From Peteryoungia wuzhouensis (GTDB lineage Bacteria > Pseudomonadota > Alphaproteobacteria > Rhizobiales > Rhizobiaceae), in assembly GCF_003205195.1 (NCBI RefSeq), contig NZ_QJRY01000010.1, forward strand, positions 60,083 through 124,082: 64,000 nucleotides of DNA, written 5' to 3'. A model generated the notes under the pieces. The model worked only from the letters and a program-made list of their open reading frames with translations, was not told where the DNA came from and ran no database searches. This document shows, one piece after another, positions 46,331 through 56,162 of this stretch (positions are counted from its first letter, which is position 1; every line of letters starts with the position of its first letter). Made by a program: the position numbers and the translations under genes.

Positions 46331-47089
46331 TCAAGCCTGAGCCAACACCGACTGTTGTGACCCCATTGAGGTTTCCAGAAGCGTGGACAGATGCCTTTTG
46401 AGTTCTCCGAAATCGCTGGAATTGCGGTCCCGGCGGCGCGGCAGCGGCACGTCGACCACATCGAGAATTCGCCCCGGCCAGGGCCGCATCACGACAATCC
46501 GGTCGGCGAGAACAACGGCTTCCTCAATGTCATGGGTGACAAGCAGCATGGTCGTGCCGTTTTCCTGCCAGAGGTCCGAGAGGTGATCCTGCAGACCGGC
46601 CCGGGTCATGGCGTCGAGCGCCGAGAAGGGTTCGTCCAGAAGCAGCACGCTCGGATGGGTCACAAGCGCGCGCGCAAGCGCCACCCGCTGTGTCTGCCCA
46701 CCGGAAAGCTCCCGCACCCAACGCCCGCCATACCCCGGGAGCCCGATCCGTGCCAAGGCCGCCTCGACCTGCGCATCGCGCACCGATCGGTCGAGGTGCC
46801 GAAGACCGAAGCCGATATTGTCGGCCACTGTCAGCCACGGAAACAGCCGCGGCTCCTGGAAGACGATATTGACCCGCGCGTCCGGCTCGACAAGCGCCTG
46901 CTCGCCAAGCCGGATCTCGCCACGGGATGGAACCTCAAGCCCGGCGATGACACGCAGCAGCGTGCTCTTGCCACAACCGGAGCCACCGATGATGGCGACG
47001 ACCTCCCCTTGCCCGACACTCAAGGAGAAATCCTCCAGGGCATGCACCCCGTTCGGATAGATTTTGGCGAGATGGCGAAGCTCGAGCAT
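46331..47089 (-). CDS. ssuB: Sulfonate ABC transporter, ATPase
   Basis: A 252-residue ATPase of the nitrate/sulfonate/taurine family. Walker A GGSGCGKST, Q-loop IVFQEPRLFPWLTV, signature LSGGQTQRVALARAL, Walker B VLLLDEPFSALD and switch His LLVTHDIEEAVVLA are intact. The C-terminal PLPRRRDRNSSDFGELKRHL is typical of SsuB. It is last in ssuA-ssuC-ssuB and lies one base after ssuC. Confidence 0.92.
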   Translation of the reverse strand: MLELRHLAKIYPNGVHALEDFSLSVGQGEVVAIIGGSGCGKSTLLRVIAGLEVPSRGEIRLGEQALVEPDARVNIVFQEPRLFPWLTVADNIGFGLRHLDRSVRDAQVEAALARIGLPGYGGRWVRELSGGQTQRVALARALVTHPSVLLLDEPFSALDAMTRAGLQDHLSDLWQENGTTMLLVTHDIEEAVVLADRIVVMRPWPGRILDVVDVPLPRRRDRNSSDFGELKRHLSTLLETSMGSQQSVLAQA

Positions 47090-47090
47090 C

Positions 47091-47927
47091 TCAGCGTCCT
47101 CGCATATGGTTGTCTTGCCAGCGAACGAAGCGGGCCGAGACCAGGAGCAACAGGCTATCCGTCAGTTTGCCGGCGATCGCGAAGACCAGGATGGCAGCGA
47201 GGATCTGGTCCGGCTTGCCCAATTGCTGGCCGTCGACCAGGAGATAGCCGAGCCCCTGCGAGGCCCCCATGAATTCGGCAGCGACGACAAACATCCAGCC
47301 GAGACCCAGCCCTGCACGCAGTGACAGGATGTAATCCGGCAGCACCGAGGGCAGGAGAATCCGCCGGACCAATTCGAAGCCGGACAGACGGAACACGCGA
47401 CCGACTTCAACGATCTTGCGGTCCACCCCCTGCACCGCGCCATACACCCCGAGATAGACGGGAAAGAACACGCCGACCGCAATCAGCGCAACCTTGGAGG
47501 CCTCGAAGATCCCGAACCAGAGGATGAACAGCGGCACCCATGCAATCGACGGGATAGCGCGAAGGGCCTGGAGGCTAGGATCCAGGAGCCGACGCAGCAG
47601 CGGAGAATAACCCGTCAGAGCACCCAGCACCGTGCCGACAACGGCGCCACCGGCGAAACCGACGGCCACGCGCCACAGAGTGATCCCGACATGGCCGGCA
47701 AGTTCGCCCGTCACGGCAAGCGCATAGACTGTCTGGAAGATCTGTGACGGCGCCGGCATCAGCCGACCACCGACGACACCGGTTCTGACCAGCATCTCCC
47801 ACAGCAGCAGAAGCAGACAGGGAACAAGGAGCCCGGCGGCAGGATGCGCAACAATCGAGAGGCGGTTGCCCGGCCTCTCGATCTTCGTGCTCACTTGGAC
47901 CGACGGCGCGGTGTCGAGGATCGCCAT
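47091..47927 (-). CDS. ssuC: Sulfonate ABC transporter, permease
   Basis: A 278-residue permease with about six helices. The EAA loop is VGRVFRLSGFELVRRILLPS; the upstream helix region contains RAIPSIAWVPLFILWFGIFE, the usual SsuC/TauC signature. It is paired with ssuB (one base apart) and lies 13 bases after ssuA. Confidence 0.92.
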   Translation of the reverse strand: MAILDTAPSVQVSTKIERPGNRLSIVAHPAAGLLVPCLLLLLWEMLVRTGVVGGRLMPAPSQIFQTVYALAVTGELAGHVGITLWRVAVGFAGGAVVGTVLGALTGYSPLLRRLLDPSLQALRAIPSIAWVPLFILWFGIFEASKVALIAVGVFFPVYLGVYGAVQGVDRKIVEVGRVFRLSGFELVRRILLPSVLPDYILSLRAGLGLGWMFVVAAEFMGASQGLGYLLVDGQQLGKPDQILAAILVFAIAGKLTDSLLLLVSARFVRWQDNHMRGR

Positions 47928-47940
47928 GAGTTCCGTCCGA

Positions 47941-48906
47941 TTACTGGCTGAGACCGTTACCGAAGGACGGGTCGACGAGTTCGCCGGCGACAGCCTTGAT
48001 ATCGACCTCGGGCTTCAGAACCCCGGCCGCCTGCAGCGCAAGCCCGGCAGCCTCAATCGTTGCCTGCTGGTCAGTGCCGATGCGTGAATGGCTGAGGTCC
48101 GTGCGCTCGAGCTGGCGCTCGATGACGGCTTCAGGAAGTTTGGTCGCCTCGACGAGCGCAGCCTCCAAAGCTGCCGGATCGGCGATGGCTTCCTTGCGGG
48201 CCGCCTCATAGGCGGCAAGCACGCGCGACACGATCTCCGGATGCTCCTGGGCGAAGTCTTCGCGCACGTTCAGGATGCCCCAGCTATTGTTCTCCGGCTT
48301 GCGATGGAACAGCACATCGCCATTTTCGACTTCCGCCGAGGCCATGAGCGGATCGAGACCGGCCCAGGCATCGACATCGCCGCGCTGTAGGGCGAGTTTG
48401 CCATCCGCATGCTGCAGCAGGACGAGGGTCACATCCTTTTCGGAGAGGCCTGCTTCGGCAAGCGCTCGCACCAGGAAGATGTGCGGATCGGTTCCGCGGG
48501 TCACGGCAATCGACTTGCCTTTGAGGTCGGCAACCGACGTGATGCCCGTATCCTTGCGGGTCACCAGCGCGGTCCATTCAGGCCGCGAATACACGTAGAT
48601 CGACTTGATCGGATTGCCGTTGACCCGGCCGATCAGGGCTGCAGCACCAGCCGTCGAGCCGAAATCGATCGAAGATGCGCTGAGGAATTCCAGAGCCTTG
48701 TTGGAACCTGCCGACTGCACCCAGGTGATCTTGATACCGTCCTTTTCGAATTCCTTTTCGAGAAGACCGTCCTTCTTGAGGATCAGGCTGACAGGATTAT
48801 AGGTCGCCCAATCGATGCGAATTTCGGACAGGTCGGCAGCGAAAGCCTGACCAAGCGCAGTGGCTGACATCAGGGCACCAAGGGCAACACCGAGTAGCGA
48901 TTTCAT
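47941..48906 (-). CDS. ssuA: Sulfonate ABC transporter, substrate-binding protein
   Basis: A 321-residue periplasmic protein of the aliphatic-sulfonate-binding family. The signal peptide is about 23 residues (ends AFA-AD). Motifs are IRIDWATYNPVSLILKKDGL, WVQSAGSNKALEFLSASSID, YSRPEWTALVTRKDTGI and GKSIAVTRGTDPHIFLVRAL. The ATG at 48906 after GGAGAGA is chosen; the frame opens 15 bases earlier. A promoter region with repeated ATTGAATT lies upstream. Confidence 0.92.
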   Translation of the reverse strand: MKSLLGVALGALMSATALGQAFAADLSEIRIDWATYNPVSLILKKDGLLEKEFEKDGIKITWVQSAGSNKALEFLSASSIDFGSTAGAAALIGRVNGNPIKSIYVYSRPEWTALVTRKDTGITSVADLKGKSIAVTRGTDPHIFLVRALAEAGLSEKDVTLVLLQHADGKLALQRGDVDAWAGLDPLMASAEVENGDVLFHRKPENNSWGILNVREDFAQEHPEIVSRVLAAYEAARKEAIADPAALEAALVEATKLPEAVIERQLERTDLSHSRIGTDQQATIEAAGLALQAAGVLKPEVDIKAVAGELVDPSFGNGLSQ

Positions 48907-48924
48907 TCGTCTCTCCATCAAAAT

Positions 48925-48980
48925 TGATGGAATTCAATCTATAAATTCAATGGACAATATGAAGGGGGCTCGTTCTAATT
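48925..48980. promoter_or_regulatory. ssuA promoter region
   Basis: On the minus strand an ATTGAATT direct repeat occurs twice at 13-base spacing, separated by TATAG (about 48930-48952), with ATTAGAAC further upstream (about 48973-48980). It is AT-rich in contrast to the genes around it and is the likely promoter and regulator site of ssuACB. Confidence 0.4.
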
Positions 48981-49111
48981 TAACAGCGGTACTTGGAATA
49001 AATACCTCGGCATCCTCAGAAGCTTATACGCGCCGTTTCCAAAACCAAACGTCCAGAAGTCCGACCTGCCCTGACGAAACCCGCCAGGGCAGCCCCCCCT
49101 TAGAGGCCTGA

Positions 49112-49353
<242 letters not shown>

Positions 49354-49378
49354 CAGCCGCAAACACAACCATCGGAAG

Positions 49379-49411
49379 CGGGGCGGCCATCTGGCCGCTC
49401 CGTCTTTGTTT
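49379..49411 (+). terminator. Terminator after the sulfhydrylase remnant
   Basis: A 10-bp stem CGGGGCGGCC / GGCCGCTCCG (one G-T pair) with an ATCT loop, followed by TCTTTGTTT. It is retained from the lost gene. Confidence 0.75.
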
Positions 49412-49628
49412 GCTGCCATAGCCAATGTACGCGCCGATCCCACCGGTTCTGACGGATGACGAGATTGAGCTGGATTGCTAAACCCGAATTCTCCGATTGC
49501 CGATCGCAGCAAAGCGACCGCGCGGTCGCAGCGTTCCACGGCTCTTGGCTGCCGGCTTGTTGGTTCCGACCGGCCGTCGCCATATGGACTTTTTCGCCAA
49601 ATGAACCGGCAGGGCGTTTTTGTTCCCA

Positions 49629-49668
49629 CTTATTGTATATAAATATGATAGAATTTCTGTATTGACGA
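49629..49668 (+). promoter_or_regulatory. Promoter region of the DszA-like operon
   Basis: The AT-rich stretch TATATAAATATGATAGAATT followed by TCTGTATTGACG. The ATAGAATTTCTGTA part resembles ATAGAATTCTGTCG before tauA (minus strand). Inferred shared regulator site. Confidence 0.45.
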
Positions 49669-49719
49669 TCAAACAGTCCCTAGCTTCAGGCACCGCCAGA
49701 GTTTGACAGGGGACGCGTC

Positions 49720-51144
49720 ATGACCAAGCCTATCCGCTTCAACGCATTCGACATGAATTGCGTCGGCCATCAATCGCCGGGCCTATGGGCGCATCCGCGG
49801 GACAAATCCTGGAAATACAAGGACCTGGATTACTGGCAGGATCTGGCACGCACGCTTGAGCGTGGCATCTTCGATGGCATCTTCATTGCCGACGTGATCG
49901 GCTATTACGATGTCTACAAGGGGTCGAACTACCACGCCATTCATCAGGCAGCGCAGTTACCGGTGAACGACCCGCTGCAGTTGGCGGCACCGATTGCGCT
50001 CGCCACCGAACATCTCGGCATCGGGATCACCGCATCGACATCCTTCGAGCACCCCTACACATTCGCCCGGCGCATTGCGACCGCCGACCACCATTCCAAG
50101 GGCCGGATCGGTTGGAATATCGTCACCTCCTATCTCGAGAGTGGTGCCAAGAACATCGGCGAAGGTGGCCTGCGTCGGCACGACAACCGCTACGACGTCG
50201 CTGCCGAATATGTCGAGGTGCTCTACAAGCTGCTGGAAGGCTCCTGGGAAGAAGGGGCTGTGGTTCGCGACCGCGAAAACCGCGTCTTCACCCATCCGGA
50301 GAAGGTTCACGAGATCGCCCACAAGGGCAAGTATTTCGACGTCCCCGGCTATGGCCTGACCGAGCCCTCGCCGCAGCGGACGCCAGTCCTCTATCAGGCA
50401 GGCGCCTCAGGGCCGGGCAAGGCCTTCGCCGCCGAGCACGCCGAATGCGTTTTCGTGGCAGCCCCCACCAAGTCTGTGCTGAAGGCTTATGTTTCGGAAA
50501 TCCGCGAGCGGGCGGCGGCGGCCGGCCGTGATCCGAAGAAGGTCCTGATCTACACCCTCCTCACCATCATCACCGATGAGACCGACGAGAAGGCCGAGGC
50601 GAAGTTCAAGGAATACCAGAGCTACGTATCGCGGGATGGCTCGCTTGTCTTCATGTCCGGCTGGAGCGGCATCGACTTCGGCCAGTATGCGCCCACCGAT
50701 CTTGTCAAGAAGGTTGAGACCAACGCGATCCAGTCGGTGGTCGAGCATCTCGCCGGCGGCGACAAGGCCTGGACCATCGACGAACTGGCACAATTCGGTG
50801 GGATCGGCGGGCTCGGACCCGTGATCGTCGGTTCTCCAAGCCGCATTGCCTACATCCTGCAGGAATGGGTCGACGACACCGATGTCGACGGCTTCAATCT
50901 CGCCTACGCGGTCACGCCGGACAGCTTCGAGGATGTCGTCGATTTCATTGTCCCGGAACTGCAGCGCCGTGGTGTCTATCCAACCGCCTACAAGCCCGGC
51001 ACCCTCAGGGAAAAACTCTTCGGCGATGGTCCCTATCTGCCGCAGAACCACCCGGCGGACGGTTACCGCGATATCGAAGCTGTCAAGCGCCGTGAGGCCG
51101 CCGCTCGCGGCGATGCCCCTGTCCTCAAGACAGTGAAGGGATGA
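49720..51144 (+). CDS. Flavin-dependent monooxygenase, NtaA/SnaA/DszA family
   Basis: A 474-residue class-C flavin monooxygenase. Family motifs are FDMNCVGHQSPGLWAHPRDK, GIFDGIFIADVIGYYDVYKG, STSFEHPYTFARRIATADHH, GRIGWNIVTSYLESGAKNIG and RTPVLYQAGASGPGKAFAAE. The group includes dibenzothiophene-sulfone monooxygenase DszA, which cleaves C-S bonds using FMNH2, and nitrilotriacetate monooxygenase NtaA. Given the ssu/tau setting, oxidative desulfurisation of a sulfone or other organosulfur compound is the best guess. Its stop overlaps the ABC ATPase start by four bases. Confidence 0.88.
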   Translation: MTKPIRFNAFDMNCVGHQSPGLWAHPRDKSWKYKDLDYWQDLARTLERGIFDGIFIADVIGYYDVYKGSNYHAIHQAAQLPVNDPLQLAAPIALATEHLGIGITASTSFEHPYTFARRIATADHHSKGRIGWNIVTSYLESGAKNIGEGGLRRHDNRYDVAAEYVEVLYKLLEGSWEEGAVVRDRENRVFTHPEKVHEIAHKGKYFDVPGYGLTEPSPQRTPVLYQAGASGPGKAFAAEHAECVFVAAPTKSVLKAYVSEIRERAAAAGRDPKKVLIYTLLTIITDETDEKAEAKFKEYQSYVSRDGSLVFMSGWSGIDFGQYAPTDLVKKVETNAIQSVVEHLAGGDKAWTIDELAQFGGIGGLGPVIVGSPSRIAYILQEWVDDTDVDGFNLAYAVTPDSFEDVVDFIVPELQRRGVYPTAYKPGTLREKLFGDGPYLPQNHPADGYRDIEAVKRREAAARGDAPVLKTVKG

Positions 51145-51917
51145 CCGGCGTGAGCAACCTTCTGGAACTCAACCAGGTCTCCCTGTCCTTTCGTGGCGTG
51201 AAAGCGTTGAACGCACTGAGCTTTTCGGTGGAAAAGGGCAAGATCTGCGCCCTGATCGGTCCCAATGGCACGGGAAAGAGCTCTCTGCTCAACGTCATCA
51301 GCGGCATCTACCGGGCCGATGCCGGCGACGTCGTTCTCGACGGCACTCATTTCGAGGCGATCAAGCCAGGGCTTGCCGCCCGGCTCGGCATCGGCCGGAC
51401 ATTCCAGCACAATGCGCTTTTCCGCCGCCTGACGGTACGCGAAAATGTACTCGCCGGCCTCTCCCGCCACGGTCGCGCGACCTTTGTCGAAAACGTCTTC
51501 CGCTTCGGTCGCGACCGGGACGAGCGGCGCAGCTTTGCCGAGCGCGCCGACCGCATCATCGCGTTTCTTGGCCTGGAGAAGGATCGGGACCGCGTGGTCT
51601 CCACGCTGTCCTATGGCACCCAGAAGCGGGTCGATCTGGCCCGCGCGCTGGTGTCCGAACCCAAATTGCTGCTGCTCGACGAGCCCATGGCCGGCATGAA
51701 CCAGGATGAGAAGAAGGCGATGAGCCGGATCATCTCTGAGCTGAACAAGTCCTTCGGCACGACGATCGTCCTCATCGAGCATGACGTGGGTATCGTGCTG
51801 GGTCTCGCAGACCATGTCGTCGTCCTCGACTACGGCCGCAAGGTGGCCGACGGCACGCCGGACGAGGTGCGCAACGATCCAGACGTCATCGCCGCCTATC
51901 TCGGCACGGTTCATTGA
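51141..51917 (+). CDS. Branched-chain-type ABC importer, ATPase (LivG-like)
   Basis: A 258-residue ATPase of the LivG group. Walker A GPNGTGKSS, GIGRTFQHNALFRRLTVREN, signature LSYGTQKRVDLARAL, Walker B LLLLDEPMAGMN and switch His VLIEHDVGIVLGLA are seen. The LSYGxQ signature is normal for LivG. It is translationally coupled (ATGA overlap) to the monooxygenase, which argues that the substrate is an organosulfur compound rather than an amino acid. Confidence 0.93.
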   Translation: MTGVSNLLELNQVSLSFRGVKALNALSFSVEKGKICALIGPNGTGKSSLLNVISGIYRADAGDVVLDGTHFEAIKPGLAARLGIGRTFQHNALFRRLTVRENVLAGLSRHGRATFVENVFRFGRDRDERRSFAERADRIIAFLGLEKDRDRVVSTLSYGTQKRVDLARALVSEPKLLLLDEPMAGMNQDEKKAMSRIISELNKSFGTTIVLIEHDVGIVLGLADHVVVLDYGRKVADGTPDEVRNDPDVIAAYLGTVH

Positions 51918-51927
51918 GGACGCCATC

Positions 51928-52809
51928 ATGAGCTATTTTCTCGAAACGCTCATCGCCGGCCTCTTCGCCGGGCTGATGTACGGACTGGTCGCGATCGGCT
52001 TCGTGTTGATCTACAAGGCCTCCGGCGTGTTCAACTTCGCTCAGGGGGCGATGGTCTTCCTCGCGGCGCTGGTTTTCGTCACCCTGGTCGAGAACGGCCT
52101 GAACTTCTGGGTCGCCATCCTGGCAACCTCCTTGCTGATGATCCTGCTCGCGGTGGCGATCGAGGCGACCGTTCTGCGCCCCTTGCGAAACCGGGACCCG
52201 CTGACACTGTTCATGGCGACGCTCGGTCTCTCCTTCGTCATCGACGGTGCTGCCCAGTTCTTCCTCGGCACCGATGTGCATATGCTCGACCTCGGCATAG
52301 AGGACATCGCCCAGGATTACGGCGGGATCTTCATCAGCAGTTTCGACATCACGGCCTCCCTGATCGTTGTCGCACTCGTCGCCGTGCTTGCCTTCGTCTT
52401 CAGCAAGACCCGGATGGGCATCTCCCTGCGCACCGTCGCCGATGACACCCTTGCAGCCCAGTCGATCGGCATCCGTCTGCCCGCCATCTGGCGGATCGTG
52501 TGGAGTGTCGCAGGCGTCGTTGCGCTCGTTGCTGGTCTGCTGTGGGGCGCGCGCCAAGGGGTTCAGTTCTCGCTCTCGCTGGTCACCCTGAAAGCCCTTC
52601 CTGTCCTTATCATCGGCGGCTTCTCATCAATCCCCGGCGCGATCGTCGGCGGCCTGATTGTCGGCGCCGGCGAAGCGCTGGCCGACACCTATCTCGGCCC
52701 CATCGTCAACGGCAGCGTATCGACCTGGTTCGCCTACATCCTCGCCGTCGCCTTCCTCCTCGTGCGCCCCGCCGGCCTGTTCGGCGACCGCGACATCGAA
52801 AGGGTCTGA
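51928..52809 (+). CDS. Branched-chain-type ABC importer, permease (LivH-like)
   Basis: A 293-residue inner-membrane permease with about eight hydrophobic segments. It starts MSYFLETLIAGLFAGLMYGL and contains FNFAQGAMVFLAALVFVTLV, LRTVADDTLAAQSIGIRL and SIPGAIVGGLIVGAGEALAD, the usual LivH motifs. The ATG at 51928 lies 10 bases after the livG-like stop; the frame is open further upstream but overlaps that gene. Confidence 0.93.
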   Translation: MSYFLETLIAGLFAGLMYGLVAIGFVLIYKASGVFNFAQGAMVFLAALVFVTLVENGLNFWVAILATSLLMILLAVAIEATVLRPLRNRDPLTLFMATLGLSFVIDGAAQFFLGTDVHMLDLGIEDIAQDYGGIFISSFDITASLIVVALVAVLAFVFSKTRMGISLRTVADDTLAAQSIGIRLPAIWRIVWSVAGVVALVAGLLWGARQGVQFSLSLVTLKALPVLIIGGFSSIPGAIVGGLIVGAGEALADTYLGPIVNGSVSTWFAYILAVAFLLVRPAGLFGDRDIERV

Positions 52810-52813
52810 TCCC

Positions 52814-53881
52814 ATGTCCACGGTGCAAGATACAACGCCGAAGCTCGTCCCCGTCATCGATACCGGTTCGAAAGCCGCTCTCTGGCGGGTGGCACTCGTC
52901 CTCGTCGGTATTCTCGTCGCCTTTGGCCTGGTTCCGGCCATCGCAACCGATTACTGGCTGAGCTCGATCATCATTCCGACCATCGTCATGGGTCTGGCGG
53001 GTATCTCGCTGAACCTCTTGCAAGGATATGCTGGATTGGTGTCCCTCGGCTCGGCCGCCTTCATGTCGATCGGCGTCTTTTCCGCCTACAACCTGATCCT
53101 GCGCGCACCGGACCTGCCTTTGCCCGTCGTCCTTCTGCTGGCCGGCCTGATCGCTGCCGTGGCCGGTACCTTCTTCGGTCTGCCGGCCCTGCGCATCAAG
53201 GGCTTCTATCTCGGCGCATCGACACTCGGCGCCCAGTTCTTCTTCCAGTGGCTGTTCACCAACTATCCCTGGTTCTCGAACGGCAGCCAGTCACTGACGA
53301 TCTCGGCACCACGGCTGGAATTCCTCGGTTACGACCTTCAGTCCGCCACCGGTCGCTATCTGCTCGTGGTGACGGTCACCGCCATCCTGATCGGTCTTGC
53401 ATTTCTCGTGGTGAAGAGCCGGTTGGGACGGGAATGGACGGCGATCCGTGACCAGGAAACGGCCGCCGCCGTGCTCGGCATTCGTGTGGTCCGGCGCAAG
53501 TTGCAGGCCTATGCCGTAAGCTCCTTCTTCCTCGGGATCACCGGCGTGCTCTGGGGCTTTGCCTATCTCGGCACAGCGGATGCATATACCTACAACCTCG
53601 ACAAGTCGTTTCAGATCCTCTTCATTGTGCTGATCGGCGGCACGGCAACGATCTTCGGAAACTTCCTCGGTGCAGCCTTCATCGTGCTCACGCCGATCCT
53701 GCTCGACAATCTCGTGCTCGCCTCCGACATCGCCTATCTCGGCGACCAGGGCGCAATCACCAACCTGCAGCGCGTCATCTTCGGCGTGATCATCATCTTC
53801 ATCCTCATCAAGGAGCCGGACGGCTTGTCCGCCTGGATAAGAAGGGGCCTCGACGCTCTGCGCCGACGCTTGGCCACCTAA
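52814..53881 (+). CDS. Branched-chain-type ABC importer, permease (LivM-like)
   Basis: A 355-residue inner-membrane permease. Motifs are IPTIVMGLAGISLNLLQGYA, VSLGSAAFMSIGVFSAYNLI, IRDQETAAAVLGIRVVRRKL and IVLIGGTATIFGNFLGAAFI. It forms the heterodimeric channel with the LivH-like protein; the two genes are four bases apart. The chosen ATG (52814) avoids overlap with livH. Confidence 0.93.
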   Translation: MSTVQDTTPKLVPVIDTGSKAALWRVALVLVGILVAFGLVPAIATDYWLSSIIIPTIVMGLAGISLNLLQGYAGLVSLGSAAFMSIGVFSAYNLILRAPDLPLPVVLLLAGLIAAVAGTFFGLPALRIKGFYLGASTLGAQFFFQWLFTNYPWFSNGSQSLTISAPRLEFLGYDLQSATGRYLLVVTVTAILIGLAFLVVKSRLGREWTAIRDQETAAAVLGIRVVRRKLQAYAVSSFFLGITGVLWGFAYLGTADAYTYNLDKSFQILFIVLIGGTATIFGNFLGAAFIVLTPILLDNLVLASDIAYLGDQGAITNLQRVIFGVIIIFILIKEPDGLSAWIRRGLDALRRRLAT

Positions 53882-53978
53882 CAAGGTCTGCAACACCTCG
53901 GGCACGCGATGACAACCGTCGCCCGGCGCATGAATGCCTGCATTCAACAACGCAACGTCAACCAGGAAGGGTTCCCCC

Positions 53979-55322
53979 ATGTCCGTCTTTCGAAAGACAA
54001 TCGCGCTGGCCGCCAGCGCCATCGTCGCAGCCACAGCCTTGATCGTCCCGGCCCAGGCCGAGGACGCGACCGGTCAGCAGCTCTATCCCCTCTTCACCTA
54101 TCGCACCGGCCCTTATGCACCGTCCTTCATTCCCTTCGGCGCGGGCAACATCGACTATCTCCGTTATGTCAACGAAGTCGAAGGTGGCGTGAACGGGGTC
54201 AAGATCCTCATCCAGGAATGCGAAACCGCCTATACGATCGAGCGCGGCATCGAATGCTATGAGCGCTACAAGAACGGCTTCAACGGCGCCCTGACGGCTG
54301 CGATCTATCCGCATTCGAGCGGTCTCGACGTGGCCCTCACCGACAAGGCGCGGATCGACAAGGTTCCGATCGTCAGCCCCGGCGGCGGCCAGAACATCGC
54401 CACCGATGGTCGCGTCTTCCCCTACCAGTTCCCGCTCGTCTTCGACTACTGGAGCGAAGCACAGATCATCGTCGATTACATTGCTTCTCAGGCCGGCGGC
54501 TACGACAAGCTCAAGGGCGTGAAGATCGCGACCCTCTATCACGACTCCGGCTATGGCCGCGACACCATCGAACCGCTCTCCATCCTGTCGAAGAAATACG
54601 GCTTCGAGGACATCCAGATCCCGGTTCCGCATCCGGGCGAGCAGCAGCAGTCGCAGTGGCAGCAGATCCGTCGCGCTGGCGCCGACTGGGTCTTCCTGCG
54701 TGGCTGGGGCGTCATGACACCGGTTGCGATCAAGACGGCAGCCCGTGTCGGCTTCCCCGTTGATCGCATCATCGGCGACATCTGGAGTGGTTCGGAAGAC
54801 GATGCCCGTCCGGCAGGCGCTGCCGCCAAGGGTTACCTCGCCGTCTCCGTCTTCCCGCCGGGCACCAACTACGGCATCTTGAAGACCCTGAAGGAAAACA
54901 TCCTCGACAAGGGCAAGTCCGACCTCAAGGACAATTCGAAGTTCGGCACCGTCTACTACAACTACGGTGTGATCGAGGCGATCACCTTCGTCGAGGCGCT
55001 GCGCACGGGTCAGAAGAAGTTCGGCAACCAGCCGCTCACCACAGCCGAAGGCCAGTGGGCGCTGGAAAACCTCAACATCGATGACAAGCGTATCGCCGAA
55101 CTCGGTGCCGAGGGGCTGATCAGCCCGCTGAAGACCTCGATCGACAACCACAAGGGCGAAACGATCGCAGCCAAGATCATCCAGTGGAATGGCGAATCCT
55201 GGGACACCAAGACCGACTGGATCAAAGCGGATGCGACGCTGTTTGCCGACGTGCTGAAAGCCAAGTCGGCAGCCTATGCGGCCGAAAAAGGCATCACGCC
55301 GCGTGATGCGGCCAGCAACTGA
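53979..55322 (+). CDS. Branched-chain-type ABC importer, substrate-binding protein
   Basis: A 447-residue periplasmic binding protein of the type I (LivK/leucine-binding) fold. The signal peptide is about 27 residues (ends AQA-ED). Motifs are LFTYRTGPYAPSFIPFGAGN, VNGVKILIQECETAYTIERG, IYPHSSGLDVALTDKARIDK and HDSGYGRDTIEPLSILSKKY. It is larger than classical LivK (about 370 residues) and has aromatic residues in the mature N-terminal part, so an aromatic or larger ligand is possible. The ATG at 53979 starts a normal signal peptide. Confidence 0.9.
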   Translation: MSVFRKTIALAASAIVAATALIVPAQAEDATGQQLYPLFTYRTGPYAPSFIPFGAGNIDYLRYVNEVEGGVNGVKILIQECETAYTIERGIECYERYKNGFNGALTAAIYPHSSGLDVALTDKARIDKVPIVSPGGGQNIATDGRVFPYQFPLVFDYWSEAQIIVDYIASQAGGYDKLKGVKIATLYHDSGYGRDTIEPLSILSKKYGFEDIQIPVPHPGEQQQSQWQQIRRAGADWVFLRGWGVMTPVAIKTAARVGFPVDRIIGDIWSGSEDDARPAGAAAKGYLAVSVFPPGTNYGILKTLKENILDKGKSDLKDNSKFGTVYYNYGVIEAITFVEALRTGQKKFGNQPLTTAEGQWALENLNIDDKRIAELGAEGLISPLKTSIDNHKGETIAAKIIQWNGESWDTKTDWIKADATLFADVLKAKSAAYAAEKGITPRDAASN

Positions 55323-55345
55323 CAAAACGGAAAGGATCGCCGATC

Positions 55346-56113
55346 ATGACCCGAGATCATCAAGGGCTCCTCGAAGTCCGCAATGTCGAGGCGCTTTATG
55401 GTCAGGCGATCCTCGCCGTCCGCGACGTCTCGCTCGAAGTCCGGGAGGGCAGCGTTGTTGCCCTGCTCGGGGCCAATGGCGCCGGCAAGACCACGACGCT
55501 GAAGGCAATCTCCAACCTGCTTGGCCCGGCGCGTGGTCGGGTAAGCCGGGGCGAGATCCTCTGGCAGGGGGAATCGGTCGGCAATCTCTCGGCATCCGAG
55601 CTGGTGGCCCGTGGGATTGTGCAGGTTCTGGAAGGTCGTCACGTCTTTCCACAACTGACCGTGGAGGAAAACATCCTCTCCGGCGGCTTTGTTCGCAGAC
55701 CGAGCCGCATCGACCTCAAGGACAGTCTCGAAAAGGTCTACACTTGGTTCCCGCGCCTGCGGGACAAGCGTACGACGAAGGCTGGGCTCACCTCCGGCGG
55801 CGAGCAACAGATGGTGGCGATCGGGCGTGCCCTGATGACGCGGCCCAAACTGGTCCTGCTCGACGAACCTTCAATGGGGCTGGCGCCGATCATCGTCCAG
55901 GAAATCTTCGAGATCATTCGCAGCCTCAACACAGAGTCCGGGGTCAGCTTCCTGATCGCCGAGCAAAACGCCAATCTGGCCCTTCGCTATGCCCACCATG
56001 CCTACATCCTGGAGACGGGGCGTGTTGCACTTTCGGGCACGGCCGAAGAGCTGAGCACGCGTGACGACGTCCACGACTTCTATCTCGGCGGATCGGCCGC
56101 AGCGGTGGCGTAG
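55346..56113 (+). CDS. Branched-chain-type ABC importer, ATPase (LivF-like)
   Basis: A 255-residue ATPase of the LivF group. Walker A GANGAGKTT, QVLEGRHVFPQLTVEENILS, signature region LTSGGEQQMVAIGRAL, Walker B LVLLDEPSMGLAP and FLIAEQNANLALRYAHHAYI are typical. It completes the five-part importer that stands between the two monooxygenase genes. Confidence 0.93.
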   Translation: MTRDHQGLLEVRNVEALYGQAILAVRDVSLEVREGSVVALLGANGAGKTTTLKAISNLLGPARGRVSRGEILWQGESVGNLSASELVARGIVQVLEGRHVFPQLTVEENILSGGFVRRPSRIDLKDSLEKVYTWFPRLRDKRTTKAGLTSGGEQQMVAIGRALMTRPKLVLLDEPSMGLAPIIVQEIFEIIRSLNTESGVSFLIAEQNANLALRYAHHAYILETGRVALSGTAEELSTRDDVHDFYLGGSAAAVA

Positions 56114-56162
56114 CTGCCGGCAAACACTTCCAAATTCATCATCTCTTCAAGGACATTACATC

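Larger units (their letters stand above)
49354..49719. other. Intergenic region before the DszA-like operon
   Basis: It holds the terminator of the lost sulfhydrylase gene (49379-49411), about 200 bases in which I see nothing, and the AT-rich promoter of the downstream operon at its right end. Confidence 0.5.

Noticed and set aside
45805..46401. 198-residue plus-strand frame over the two tiny genes
   Set aside because: The minus-strand frames have good ribosome-binding sequences and operon spacing; the plus frame has neither and runs through the AT-rich promoter into ssuB.
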